Source: Opisthorchis felineus (lineage: Eukaryota > Platyhelminthes > Trematoda > Opisthorchiida > Opisthorchiidae). From it: 64,000 nucleotides of DNA. Numbering within the stretch: the stretch's first letter is position 1; the number at the start of each line of letters is the position of its first letter. A program made the translations under genes and the position numbers. Of the stretch, positions 26,701 to 33,453 are shown in pieces. The stretch lies in assembly GCA_004794785.1 (NCBI GenBank), contig SJOL01007113.1, positions 1,148,639-1,212,638 of the forward strand, written 5' to 3'. A model generated the notes under the pieces. It was not told the origin of the DNA, did not search any database, and saw only the letters and a program-made list of their open reading frames with translations.

Positions 26701-29700
26701 CATTATTCTCCGGGATATTTTTATACCTAACCTGCCACTTTCAAGCTTACAACAAGTGGCAAAAACGTACGCCAAACATTTAATCGATCATATAAGAATA
26801 AGACGCATGAAACTGTAAGATAGCTGGAAAAATAGGGTGTGCAGCCTGACTTGTGTCAGCTGTTGACCTATCTAGAAAAAAACATCCACCTACTAACAAA
26901 TAGGCTGAATGCTCTACCGCGATAGCTATCGGTCTGTGCGAAAGATCTGATGATACGAAGCTGCACGCCCGACTATGTCCCAATGGTTTGACAGAAAGGT
27001 GGCCGGGTCCACCCCATGTCATGTAAAACCTATTCATCCTCAACGGTTTAGCAGTGTTGGGTTAGTGTTTGAAGGTGTACAGTTCATCTCCCACCTTACT
27101 TGAACCTAATTCCGTCGCGTTCGATTTCATACTCCTAAAAGCCGGAACAGGGATTCACAAGCGTTAGTTAAAAGCAAAATATAGATGTTCCGTTCACTAG
27201 CCATCCGCTAGAGATAAACGCTATGCAACCATTTCGAAGACAGGGAAAAATTGTCCCTTCATTAGGGGAATGTACATTCAGGGGATACTAACCTTGGGTC
27301 TGGTGGCTACACTTAATAGACCACCACAATGAAAGTTGTAGTGTATGGTTGAAACAGTCAGGTAATTTTCAGAAGGAGGGTGGGCGACATAACTATGTTC
27401 CTTTTCCCTGGAGGCCAGCTGTCAGAACAGATGCCATACCTTCAAGAAGCCGCAAAAATAGCACCTTGCCTCTGGACATTTGCATTGCTCCCAATATCAC
27501 ACATGAGAGACGAAGATAAGTGCTAAACAATCTAAGCTGTTCCTATTGTCACTATTTCGCACGGAACCAAGCTGCCGTGTATGGGCAAAATGAACACCAC
27601 GGCAATCACCAGCAGATTTTCGGCCATTGGCAGTGATGATTACTACTGGATTTTTGTTGCGTTTGGCCTGTGCTTGAGCAAAGCTACTAAATGCCGCTTT
27701 CTCGACAAAGATAACGAAGTTCCTTGAAACGGATGGAAGTTCCCACAAATTTCATCCACCCTACCGCTTGCCTTTTGTCCTGGAGGCATATACAGGCCTT
27801 AGTATTAAGACCTACCTCGCAAACAGTGGTAATGGTACAGAGCTAACAATCTTTTTCTGAGGATACAATGCACCAACTGTTCGTCACATTCCTATGCCCA
27901 TCTGAAGCGGACTAGTACCCAAGGCTGTGCAGTACACTGATCATCCGGCAAGGCCATAACTACACGTCTATCAGCATTTAACTCTACCGGGAACCAGTTG
28001 CATCTTGTGAGTCATGTGTTGCTTGTGTTTCATCCATTGTCGTACAGAACTACTGATAAAACTTCAGTTTGCTGGGAAATCGAACACCCCACTGTGGCCA
28101 CAAGTTAGGTCGAGACACTTTCCTCCATGGCTATTCTAATGGCAGGTTATGTGGAACATATTGATAGCCATTGTAGGCCTGTCTTGGTGTTTCCGGTGTT
28201 GGTACCGAGTATAACCTGGCAAGGTGTTTGTGTGGTATATATGATATCAGTTTAGGTGAACGAAATCCAAAATAGGCTATATTACTTTGGATGGAATGCT
28301 GATGAATAAGTTAGCAACGTTTATCCCAATCCGGAAATTTTTATATGATGAGATATTGAAAAGGGCCTCTGTGACTCGACTGAGTGAATCGTTAATCATC
28401 CTGGGTTAGCAAACGACCACTTTGTTGTAGTTTTGTAAGAGCGTTTCGCTTTAAACTCAGAAGCCAAACGGGCTAAAACACCTTTGGCACTAAATTGTAA
28501 GGCGATTTGTAACACCATTGGACTGATCTTAGGATCGAAAGCGGACCATAAGGTATAAAATAACCGTTTATTTAACCAAACCTCTTCAGATGCCTCGGTC
28601 AGCAACCAAAAGTCGGTTTTTGCATCAATGCAACGTAATAGTGGGAAAATAATAAATTCAACGGATTCGGTTCAGATTATGTAGGGTGTTGGATTTTTGG
28701 CACTCCGTCTGCGCAGCATTTATATAGCACTCACCAGCGCACATTCTCGTTCCCGATATCATACACTTTCCCCAGCTTCTCCACAATCCATACTCGAGGC
28801 GCTTCTGGAACCATGACGGACAGCCCACTGACCAGAGCCTATAGGATCCAATAGCCGAGATGAGTGAAGATAGATGTCAGGCGTCTTGATTAGATTTACT
28901 GACTATAAAGCGAGAACACCAGGGTATCTAATACCTGCATTTTTCAGCACATAGGCTTTAAGCTTCAAAACGTAAATGGACTTTACCCCATACCACAAAC
29001 AAAGAAAAGCCTCACTCAAATGACATGCCACTGTTATAGAATTTTAGCTGATGATCTTAAAGTAACTCCTTTAACCACAACAAAACAGATATGGTGTAGA
29101 GTCAAAATTTACCAACTGATGGTCTAAGTTTTAAGTCGTTAGCACATTAACACGTGAGATCTATCTGGTAGTTGCAGGAAATCTGCCTGCTTGAATATGA
29201 TAAAATAACACCTTTTTTACAAGAAGTGATGTGCTAATCAAATTTTACGTGCAAGTGCAGCAACCTACGGTTTCTGATTTAAAGAAGCAATAGAAAGTTC
29301 GACAATTTCCAGCCTGCTTTTTGATAGGCTGAATTTATAGGTTGTAAATTATTATTCATATAGATAACATTAATTGTTTTGAGGTGGTATTTGATGGGTC
29401 AATAACCAACCCTATTTTTCAGTGTTCTTCATGGATGTGCACCATAGTTCATACTTGGATTACTGCAGTCAGGTCTATATGTTGCCGCCAGTATTCCGGT
29501 AATTTTGTCATCAGTTGAGACCCCCTGAAGAACACATTATGAAGGTCTGATGCCGAATAACAAACTAAAAGAGTATGAGGGACTAACTTGTCCCGTAAAG
29601 AACAAAAGGACTATCCAATTTTTTTAAATTTTCATCACATGTATACGCAACGCTTGAAGGCTAGACTTCAGTCGTACGTTTATAAATGAAGTGGATCGAA

Positions 29701-32227
29701 ATACGCTTTCTAGCATCAAGAATAATAATGTCAACTGAACATAGAGGTCCATCTTATAGACAAAACCCATTTGATTACCAACAATGTTGTGCTCCACATG
29801 GCCTAAGACAAGTAAAATATTAACCATTTTCAACTTCAGCTGGGGAAGCGTTCCGTGTTCGGGTGTGGTTAAGTAGAAATTGATGGATGTTTTCTACTTC
29901 TCTGGTTCTGGATTTTGTTTAGCTTTTCAACCTCTAAGTTTGCAAAGGGAAAAACCGGTGATCAATTTGGTAAACAAATTCCTATTTGGAGAAGCATATT
30001 GAAGAATCTACTGTATCTCATTTTCCCACGCACCTTAGTGATGGGGGTAAGAATCTCGAACGATCTGAACCAAATTTATAACTGTCATAAATGGATTTCT
30101 GTGGACACTGGTGCCCAGTTAAAAGGGAAACCAGCGGCCCTGTGCTCTTATTTTGTTTCTTTCGTTCATCGGTGACACCAAAACACCTGGTATTGAGGAA
30201 ACTGTAAAAAGAGAGATAAACCGCCTGGATTTTGAATACTTGAGCGGCATTTCTTAAATGACCACGTATGACACTAAAATGAACCGTTGCAATGCCATAA
30301 AGAAATGCTATCTTTCAACCGATTAGCTTCAGTTTCAGCTACGTTTAGAAGAACCGTGAGCAAGAAGTAATAGTTCAGTCCAGTGAAGACAAATTTCGGG
30401 TAACAAAAGGTGAGATCTGACTTTCGGTAACAGTAAACTTGCTTAAATCCAGGCAGATATTTCCATGTGCCTCCGACTACGGAGCTTAAACTATATCGCT
30501 GACCATCAAGGAAGCATTGGATTGGGTTTTAATGAAGACAAAGTAGTCGAAAAAGCAATACAAACATACCGGTAGAAAATTATCTCCTAATGGATCATTG
30601 CTACTTCCCGAATAAGAACGCAGTCGAAAGCTGCATATCCAGGCAAGCACGATTTCGGGATTTGTACGGGTGGTGTACGCACTCTGACCTTCAATCGAAC
30701 GAATCGTAATCGCTACTTTCTTTCCGTTATCATTTATACAGCTATTCACTTCTTTTGGAAGCAATCGTCTCCTGCAAGACGATAAACCCACGTATTTTTA
30801 TAAGGCACGTTTTCGCTACAGCGAAACATTTTATGGCTAATACTCCTCTATTGGTAGAACTTTGCACAAAACTGTAAGTTAAGCAAAAGTAGAAAGGTTA
30901 GTTCTTTGCCCTTGGGAGCAACCAAACTGCCGCACAGTTCTGAACTCACCCTCGCTATGCAAAGAACGTGATTACTGCAAGATCTGATCAGTTCGCCCGT
31001 TTGTTTTTAGGTCGTCTTCTCCGGTGATTTGTAAAACGATGCGAGACACGGCCTAGACATTCCCCCCCATAATGTACTGATATCAACTGGTGAATTGCAA
31101 CACAAGGTCATTCATAACCAAATTAGCTTTCGCCGACAATATTAAGTCTTGCTTACATACTGACTGTTTACACAAATTTGCTACGTGCATGCTCGGTCCA
31201 TGAGACACAAAAAGCCGTGGTTTTGGGCCAGCACTACATCTACCAAAATCTGTCTCAGTTGTGGATTCGGAATCAAGCCCTTTGCAGGTAGGCAGTGTTC
31301 AGACGAAGCAAGTTGATGATGTACTAAATTGCGACATGGAAGCTATCAGTCGATGGGTTTAATTTTATGAAAGGAAAACAATTGATTTGGTTTATTTGCA
31401 TCAGCTCAAAGTCACTTAAATCAGTGAAAACTAACTTGCAACACATATTGGCCTGAGGAAGCGCCCGCAAAGGTTAGTCTTCCGCGATCTTACAAGGAGT
31501 TTTGTCCTTCAAAATTTAGCTGCTGGCAGAGAAACCGTGTCCACTAGCGTAATAACTGGTCGTTATAGAAGACTATCTATATTGTCGAAGAATTCTGTTT
31601 GTGATCTGCCGGCCGTTTATGTAACAGTGCACACCACTGATATGGGAACATAGTAAATGAAGTACGCATTCAGCATGTGCTCAGTGGTAATTGGGAAGAA
31701 CTGCTTTTTAGAATAAACAACGAACTTCGGACCGCTGACTTTCAAACTCCGTGCATTATCGTCATGTAAACTGGGAAACAGTCAGAAATGAAGGGGTGTT
31801 TTACCGCAGCTCAATTAATTACAAAAAACATCGAAACGACATGTGGTTGATGCCGGCCAATTTCTATTAGGTAAGTTAAACAAAAGTGTACGTGTGCCAG
31901 AACTTAGGAAATACAATTCTGATCGTCGCTTGCTGGGTCATTAGCTTGTACGATCCCCCGATTATGTTTTCGCTGGGTTAGCAATAAGTTATATTTGTTG
32001 ACACGGTTTGAGATTGTAAAGGTGAATGACAACGGCCCCAGCCGTACTCAGTATCTTTCGTTTTGTACTGGGGTATTGGGTATATAGTTCAAAAATCTGT
32101 TGCTGTTTGAGAAAGTGGTTGGCGCAAGCAAATGCCCAAGCGTGGTACGTTTAATTTTGACGCTTCTTCTTTAGCCGTCACACCGGTAGGCACAGCCTTA
32201 TTCACTGTGCTGGATGTCATGCTGTTT

Positions 32228-32258
<31 letters not shown>

Positions 32259-32796
32259 TCAGTCAGTCAGTCAGTCAATCAGTCAGTCAGTCAGTCAGTC
32301 AGTCAGTCAGTCAGTCAGTCAGTCAGCCAGTCAGTCAGTTAGTCAGTCAGTTAGTCAATCAGTCAATCAGACTGTCTGTCTGTAGTCGGCAGATCCTCAA
32401 GAATTTATCTTGGAAATTTGAAAACAATGACCCGAAAGCGCACATTGTTTTGCATTTTAAAAACTGGAAGATTGCATTTTGATTGATGAATGTCGAAACC
32501 GAAAGATCGTATGATGAGGCGCATATTCACCTTTGCTTGGAATGTCATTATTACTAATATTACTATCAATATTAATATTATCACCCCAAGCTTGAACACT
32601 GGTGCAGATCATTCGGCATACCTACTGAATCTGCTACTAAGGTAGGTAGCGCCACGCGAAAAAGAGCACTCAGGAAAAACTAGGAATCACTTTTCCTATC
32701 GTGTGTTTATTTCACAACACTTACCTCAAATACGTTGTATAAATAGTTGTCATCCACGTACTTGCTTAGTAACGGATCCCTAGTGGCGGGGTGCAT
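129..32796 (-). CDS. FBXL13: F-box and leucine-rich repeat protein 13 / dynein regulatory complex subunit 6 (DRC6), 3' end outside window
   Basis: Axonemal nexin-DRC subunit. Sixteen exons (minus): 32796-32725, 28838-28735, 26128-26035, 25910-25796, 18296-18277, 17745-17678, 16604-16450, 15586-15477, 12039-11776, 11446-11325, 9723-9561, 7856-7756, 7677-7548, 5109-4630, 1306-1113, 255-129. They total 2319 nt, 773 codons, with every junction in phase. Domains: RIIa/DPY-30-like N-terminus (about 5-45), RP-rich segment with MRPQHP (about 67), W-rich helical/IQ-like region (about 136-246), F-box (about 326-370, FPEFLRVK + IFEYLNPFDV), then cysteine-containing LRRs from about 385 to the window edge. 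The order and LRR wording match FBXL13. Odd: an about 50-residue charged insert inside one LRR (about 543-592). The last LRRs and the stop lie beyond position 1. Identity sure; exons 4 and 5 and the start of exon 14 are the less certain parts. Confidence 0.88.
256..1112. other. FBXL13 intron 15
   Basis: 857 bp of spliced-out sequence; no repeat or second coding signal recognised. Confidence 0.6.
1113..1306 (-). CDS. FBXL13: FBXL13 exon 15
   Basis: 194 nt, acceptor CTCCTTTGTTAAG, donor GTGAGT. LTDSILRDLMVFPSLVVINL, RCTKLTDVGVKCI and LRELYLAGCGNLTDRSI: two and a half LRRs closely matching FBXL13. A CAG 7 nt inside would break the phase. Confidence 0.92.
2165..2195 (+). repeat. (ATC)n microsatellite
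   Basis: About ten near-perfect ATC/TCA triplets. On the minus strand they translate as a run of Asp, which makes a false acidic ORF. Confidence 0.95.
2442..2483 (+). repeat. tRNA-like SINE head fragment
   Basis: TCTCAGTGGTTAGAGCGCG resembles a Pol III box A, and a box-B-like GGTTTAAACCC follows about 25 nt later. Too diverged to fold as a tRNA, so a tRNA-derived SINE rather than a tRNA gene. Confidence 0.5.
3409..3697 (-). repeat. Hammerhead-bearing tRNA-like inverted-repeat SINE, copy 1
   Basis: Ends are inverted copies: GGAGATTTCATGCTGTAAG at the left and, on the opposite strand, GGAGATTTCATCCTGTAAG at the right. Inside, the minus strand has a tRNA-like part (GGCCGAAGGGTTAAGTG box A, GGTTCGAGATTCC box B) followed by a hammerhead core. 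Homologous to the element at 25329-25666 in the opposite orientation. Architecture recalls the schistosome SM-alpha SINE-like family (hammerhead plus Pol III promoter), though I cannot say it is that family. Confidence 0.72.
3464..3505 (-). ncRNA. Hammerhead ribozyme motif (type I, short helix III)
   Basis: Minus strand: CTGATGA at 3496-3490, helix II TCC/GGA around CAATAA, GAAAC at 3475-3471, short helix III with loop AGCT, and a 6-bp helix I formed by GCATTG and CAGTGC (one G-T). The core is intact except that the expected GTH cleavage triplet reads GCA, so it is probably inactive. Confidence 0.6.
4630..5109 (-). CDS. FBXL13: FBXL13 exon 14 (LRRs with charged insert)
   Basis: 480 nt (160 codons, phase 0 to 0), donor GTAAGT. 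Reads FAVLQILGSCCPIIETISLK, then about 50 charged/polar residues (acidic first half, KRKSK later), then DDEGLSWVVRRGLQKLFVSG and ESIRQLYMVNCSE. Start: AG at 5110 (GATATAG) keeps phase and the full LRR helix. A second AG with a far better pyrimidine tract (GTTCTGCAG) is also in frame but would remove half an LRR. One of the two must be used. Confidence 0.82.
5419..5519 (+). other. Unassigned coding-like segment, plus strand
   Basis: After the acceptor TTCACCTATACAG there are about 32 open codons to a TAA, including HEYPHSPIGGIWFPDRSKAD. The composition looks like protein, but no family is recognised and no clear upstream partner exon was found. Could be a relic of a retrocopied gene inside the FBXL13 intron. 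Confidence 0.3.
6219..6302 (+). other. Unassigned acidic C-terminus-like segment, plus strand
   Basis: Acceptor AAATATACAG, then 27 open codons, VFNSALNIELDDADDSGDSD then DQVQFEV and TAA. An acidic tail is common at true C-termini, but also arises easily by chance from GAT/GAC repeats. Confidence 0.28.
7548..7677 (-). CDS. FBXL13: FBXL13 exon 13
   Basis: 130 nt, acceptor TCTCTTTTAG, donor GTAGGT. LEHLILANCVKVS and FRTLIYLDLSGCIQ match FBXL13 repeats almost residue for residue in the consensus positions. Confidence 0.93.
7756..7856 (-). CDS. FBXL13: FBXL13 exon 12
   Basis: 101 nt, acceptor ATTATTCTAG, donor GTAAGT. DEAVMHLIWECRDIVKLDLS then TPVTDSAVRYLS: one full LRR that continues from exon 11 in phase. 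Confidence 0.92.
8488..8517 (+). repeat. 15-bp tandem duplication
   Basis: GGTACCAGGTTGATT occurs twice in direct succession. Confidence 0.85.
9561..9723 (-). CDS. FBXL13: FBXL13 exon 11 (first LRRs)
   Basis: 163 nt, acceptor TCGGTTGCAG, donor GTAAGT. Contains LRYINLSGCDLVTQAGFRFL and LQDVNLSCCNQLT, two cysteine-containing LRRs of the FBXL type. Confidence 0.93.
11325..11446 (-). CDS. FBXL13: FBXL13 exon 10 (F-box)
   Basis: 122 nt, acceptor TTTTTTCCAG, donor GTGAGT. Encodes IFEYLNPFDVGRSAQVSHNW, the core of the F-box, followed by RLDLSSLRT. In SCF proteins this motif binds Skp1; in DRC6 its role is axonemal. Confidence 0.93.
11776..12039 (-). CDS. FBXL13: FBXL13 exon 9 (linker to F-box)
   Basis: 264 nt, acceptor TTGCCACAG, donor GTTAGT. 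Basic helical stretch with NLIDWLELTLRKKRQ, then an acidic loop, then ITYRDALKKFPEFLRVK, the first F-box helix. 88 codons, phase 0 at both ends. Confidence 0.9.
12040..15476. other. FBXL13 intron 8
   Basis: 3.4 kb. Holds a 107-codon plus-strand ORF (13419-13742, no recognisable family) and a tRNA-like SINE head at 13967. The rest shows no signal I can name. Confidence 0.5.
13967..14012 (+). repeat. tRNA-like SINE head
   Basis: TGGTAGCTCAGATGGTGAAGC is a good Pol III box A; an anticodon-arm-like stretch follows but box B is degraded. Interpreted as a tRNA-derived SINE, not a functional tRNA. Confidence 0.5.
15477..15586 (-). CDS. FBXL13: FBXL13 exon 8
   Basis: 110 nt, acceptor GTTTTTTCAG, donor GTAAGT. 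Encodes IQKWRKAAKDARELKERFK, the last W-rich helix, ending in phase 0 to match exon 9. Confidence 0.88.
16450..16604 (-). CDS. FBXL13: FBXL13 exon 7 (W-rich helical repeats)
   Basis: 155 nt, acceptor ACTTTCAG, donor GTGAGG. Encodes AWKHLIRIKAARRIQ and CAFEAWSNWASN, basic amphipathic helices with periodic tryptophans as in the IQ/Sfi1-like part of FBXL13. Confidence 0.88.
17678..17745 (-). CDS. FBXL13: FBXL13 exon 6
   Basis: 68 nt, acceptor ACACTTTAG, donor GTAGGT. Encodes PTSEMFIKACHTFNQNLLKK and CF, then CG of an Arg codon completed by exon 7. The N-x-N-L-L-x-x-C-F-x-x-W pattern begins the W-rich helical region. Confidence 0.85.
18277..18296 (-). CDS. FBXL13: FBXL13 exon 5, 20-nt microexon (candidate)
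   Basis: A 37-nt pyrimidine-rich tract ends in CATTAAAG, followed by 20 nt and GTAAGG. It joins exon 4 (phase 1) to exon 6 (phase 0) exactly, encoding Q-IWLNAL. The phase fit and strong donor support it; its size makes chance possible. Confidence 0.55.
18854..18896 (+). ncRNA. Hammerhead ribozyme relic
   Basis: CTGATGA at 18860-18866, GAAA at 18881-18884 with CGAAAC complete, GTC cleavage triplet at 18888-18890. Helix I: CGCCTAC... pairs with GTGTGC (5 of 6, one G-T, one mismatch). Helix II pairs G-C, C-G, (C-C), C-G around CAAGAA. Helix III would be only 2 bp with a 2-nt loop, typical of very short helix III versions but tight. Confidence 0.5.
19584..19796. repeat. Fold-back (inverted repeat) element enclosing a hammerhead
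   Basis: Arms of about 68 bp (19584-19652 and 19728-19796) are inverted copies with roughly nine differences; the shared core includes ACTCACATGACTCTCGTTT. The 75-bp centre holds a hammerhead core. CTTTCGGAATT occurs just outside both ends (about 19553 and 19794), a possible target duplication. Confidence 0.75.
19676..19727 (+). ncRNA. Hammerhead ribozyme motif (minimal helix III)
   Basis: CTGATGA at 19688-19694; helix II CTCT/AGAG with AATA loop; then CGGAAC where CGAAAC is expected (one core change); helix III AC/GT closed by TCGA; cleavage triplet GTC at 19718-19720; helix I GCACTG with TAGTGC, 6 bp including one G-T. Sequence and pairing together are far more than chance. The core substitution probably lowers or abolishes activity. 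Confidence 0.72.
21522..21815 (-). pseudogene. Penelope GIY-YIG endonuclease remnant
   Basis: VYSFSCCCAAEYIGHTTRQL, QRMKEHNP and FRIVYKTPANQPRSV mark the C-terminal GIY-YIG domain of a Penelope-like element. It is in a different frame from the YVDD segment. Confidence 0.82.
21996..22760 (-). pseudogene. Penelope reverse transcriptase, main surviving ORF
   Basis: 254 open codons with PLE RT motifs 1-5; it stops before the YVDD motif because of a frameshift. It continues in the same frame upstream to the 23075 segment, interrupted only by one TGA (at 22862-22860). Confidence 0.9.
23189..23416 (+). mobile_element. Non-LTR retrotransposon RT C-terminal fragment (RTE/L2-like)
   Basis: INQVDCLEYLRSGVF, QELDDRIDNVKMTLTQL and ISLQTKFLVY follow the pattern of LINE RT C-termini (YLGS....D...RI..A......LW....IS...K...Y). 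Only about 76 codons survive, directly beside the Penelope element. Confidence 0.75.
23664..23707. repeat. (TA)n microsatellite
   Basis: About 22 uninterrupted TA units; it translates as IYIYIY in both directions and creates false ORFs. Confidence 0.97.
25329..25666 (+). repeat. Hammerhead-bearing tRNA-like inverted-repeat SINE, copy 2
   Basis: Left end GGAGATTTCGTTCAGTAG... and right end (inverted) AGATTCCGTCCTTTCTAG...; the inverted similarity extends through CCGAGAAGCACT at the left and CCAAGGAGCAATG at the right. The plus strand holds a tRNA-like part (GACCAAATGGTTAAGTATT, box-B-like GGTCACTGGTTAGG) and, near 25583-25626, a hammerhead-like block with helix II ATCC/GGAT, GAAAT and GTA. 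Its CTGATGA is degraded to CTTCGTC. Homologous to 3409-3697 inverted. Confidence 0.65.
25796..25910 (-). CDS. FBXL13: FBXL13 exon 4
   Basis: 115 nt starting KFWNTTEVN and ending PLEMHYQ plus one base; donor GTAAGT. The acceptor chosen (TGCTCTGAAG) keeps phase 0. An alternative AG 36 nt upstream is also in frame and would add 12 residues. I do not recognise a domain here. Confidence 0.65.
26035..26128 (-). CDS. FBXL13: FBXL13 exon 3
   Basis: 94 nt, acceptor CTATTTCAG, donor GTAAGT. Its first base completes the Trp codon of exon 2, then DSFIDPKMRPQHPFVAQDLF. Corresponds to the W-x-x-F-I-x-P-x-x-R-P stretch after the docking domain in DRC6 proteins. Confidence 0.82.
26129..28734. other. FBXL13 intron 2
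   Basis: 2.6 kb. Contains the unassigned minus-strand ORF at 28396-28668 and several short minus ORFs (26780-27043, 27497-27748) without recognisable products. Confidence 0.5.
28396..28668 (-). other. Unassigned ORF, minus strand
   Basis: About 90 open codons between stops, including TDFWLLTEASEEVWLNKRL, DPKISPMVLQIALQFSAKGV and RSYKTTTKWSFANPG. It lies only 67 bp past FBXL13 exon 2 on the same strand, but its frame and flanks do not give a phase-compatible exon. The wording looks like a real protein; family unknown. Confidence 0.35.
28735..28838 (-). CDS. FBXL13: FBXL13 exon 2 (RIIa-like second helix)
   Basis: 104 nt, acceptor CTATAG, donor GTGAGT. Encodes ALVSGLSVMVPEAPRVWIVE and following KLGKVYD; joined to exon 1 it gives the pattern VFE-ALxxGLxVxxPxxxxxF/W typical of ciliary RIIa-like domains. 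Ends with TG of a tryptophan codon. Confidence 0.85.
30570..30771 (-). other. Splice-flanked open segment in FBXL13 intron 1
   Basis: Acceptor TATCGTCTTGCAG, 202 nt open, donor GTATGT. Encodes LLPKEVNSCINDNGKKVAIT and later TRTNPEIVLAWICSFRLRS. Same strand as FBXL13, but start phase 2 and end phase 0 do not fit between exons 1 and 2 (phase 0 to 0). Could be an exon of an unrelated nested gene, or chance. Confidence 0.3.
32228..32382. repeat. (CAGC)n-(CAGT)n tetranucleotide microsatellite
   Basis: About five CAGC units followed by roughly thirty CAGT units with a few CAAT/TAGT variants. Because four is not a multiple of three it stays open in several frames and makes a false Ser/Gln/Val repeat ORF. 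Confidence 0.97.
32725..32796 (-). CDS. FBXL13: FBXL13 exon 1 (start)
   Basis: ATG at 32796, 24 codons ending KYVDDNYLYNVFE, donor GTAAGT, phase 0. An in-frame TAG lies upstream, supporting this ATG. First helix of the RIIa-like domain. Confidence 0.8.
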
Positions 32797-32983
32797 TGCT
32801 GTCCCTGAAAATTTCAAAGTTACTGTAGTCAACTTCTAAGAGTAATATTTGTTGTATGTAAGAAGCCAAATGACGTTGAAGTTGTTTAGTTGTATTTGGT
32901 ATGCACGGTACATCATGGTTTCATCATTCTGCACTGATAATTCACCATTCACGCCCAAACTGGATTGGGCAAACACGAGGTCA
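32797..32983 (-). other. 187-bp spacer between AK8 stop and FBXL13 start; candidate trans-splice acceptor
   Basis: The minus strand reads from the AK8 stop into the FBXL13 ATG with no room for a normal promoter plus 3' UTR. No AATAAA is seen on the minus strand here. A splice acceptor (AAATTTTCAG) ends 8 nt before the FBXL13 ATG, the same distance as the AG before the AK8 ATG. In flatworms such an AG can receive a spliced leader and resolve a polycistronic transcript; a normal non-coding 5' exon upstream is the alternative. Confidence 0.55.
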
Positions 32984-33453
32984 TTACATTTTGGTAGATT
33001 TATCCTGAGGTAATGGATTCACCAAACCGGCCTCAATTTCTTCGAATACCGTATGTACATCCACGTCTGCATGTATGTGAATGACGTTTGATGCGTAGTA
33101 CTCGTACAACTGCTCCTTGTGGGCAGCAAACTTGGCCAGTTTGGATCCTATCACACATTCCCGATCCTGTGGGTTCTGAAGCATTTGTACAGATATATCA
33201 TCGTCAAATGGCTTGTTTGACAAATGAAAACGTTGCCCAGTCACCGGATCGATTCGCCGGCCAGTGAGTCTCTCGGCTGCACAGATATGTGAGATATCCA
33301 GAGCAAACACCCGATTTGGTGTCAACCCCTCAGCGTCCAGAAGCTCAGCCTGTTGTTTGCTTCGAGGATAGCCGTGGAGAATCCAGCCCCGTGTAGTGCA
33401 GTCAGGTTGTGTCAGTCGTGCTTTCACTGTCTCGACCACAATCGCATCTGGAA
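32984..33453 (-). CDS. AK8: AK8 exon 7 (C-terminal half of domain 2)
   Basis: 470 nt, acceptor CACCTAG. Begins VPDAIVVETVKARL, contains TRGWILHGYPRS, AAERLTGRRIDPVTG (LID) and the C-terminal VFEEIEAGLVNPLP that is characteristic of AK8. Stop TAA at 32986-32984. The preceding intron is 4.9 kb. Confidence 0.95.

Larger units (their letters stand above)
28839..32724. other. FBXL13 intron 1
   Basis: 3.9 kb. Holds a splice-flanked open segment on the minus strand at 30570-30771 and the CAGC/CAGT microsatellite at 32228-32382; the rest is unassigned. Confidence 0.5.

Noticed and set aside
32132..32482. 116-codon plus-strand ORF with a long Ser-Gln/Val repeat
   Set aside because: Created by the CAGC/CAGT microsatellite, which is open in several frames; no other protein evidence.
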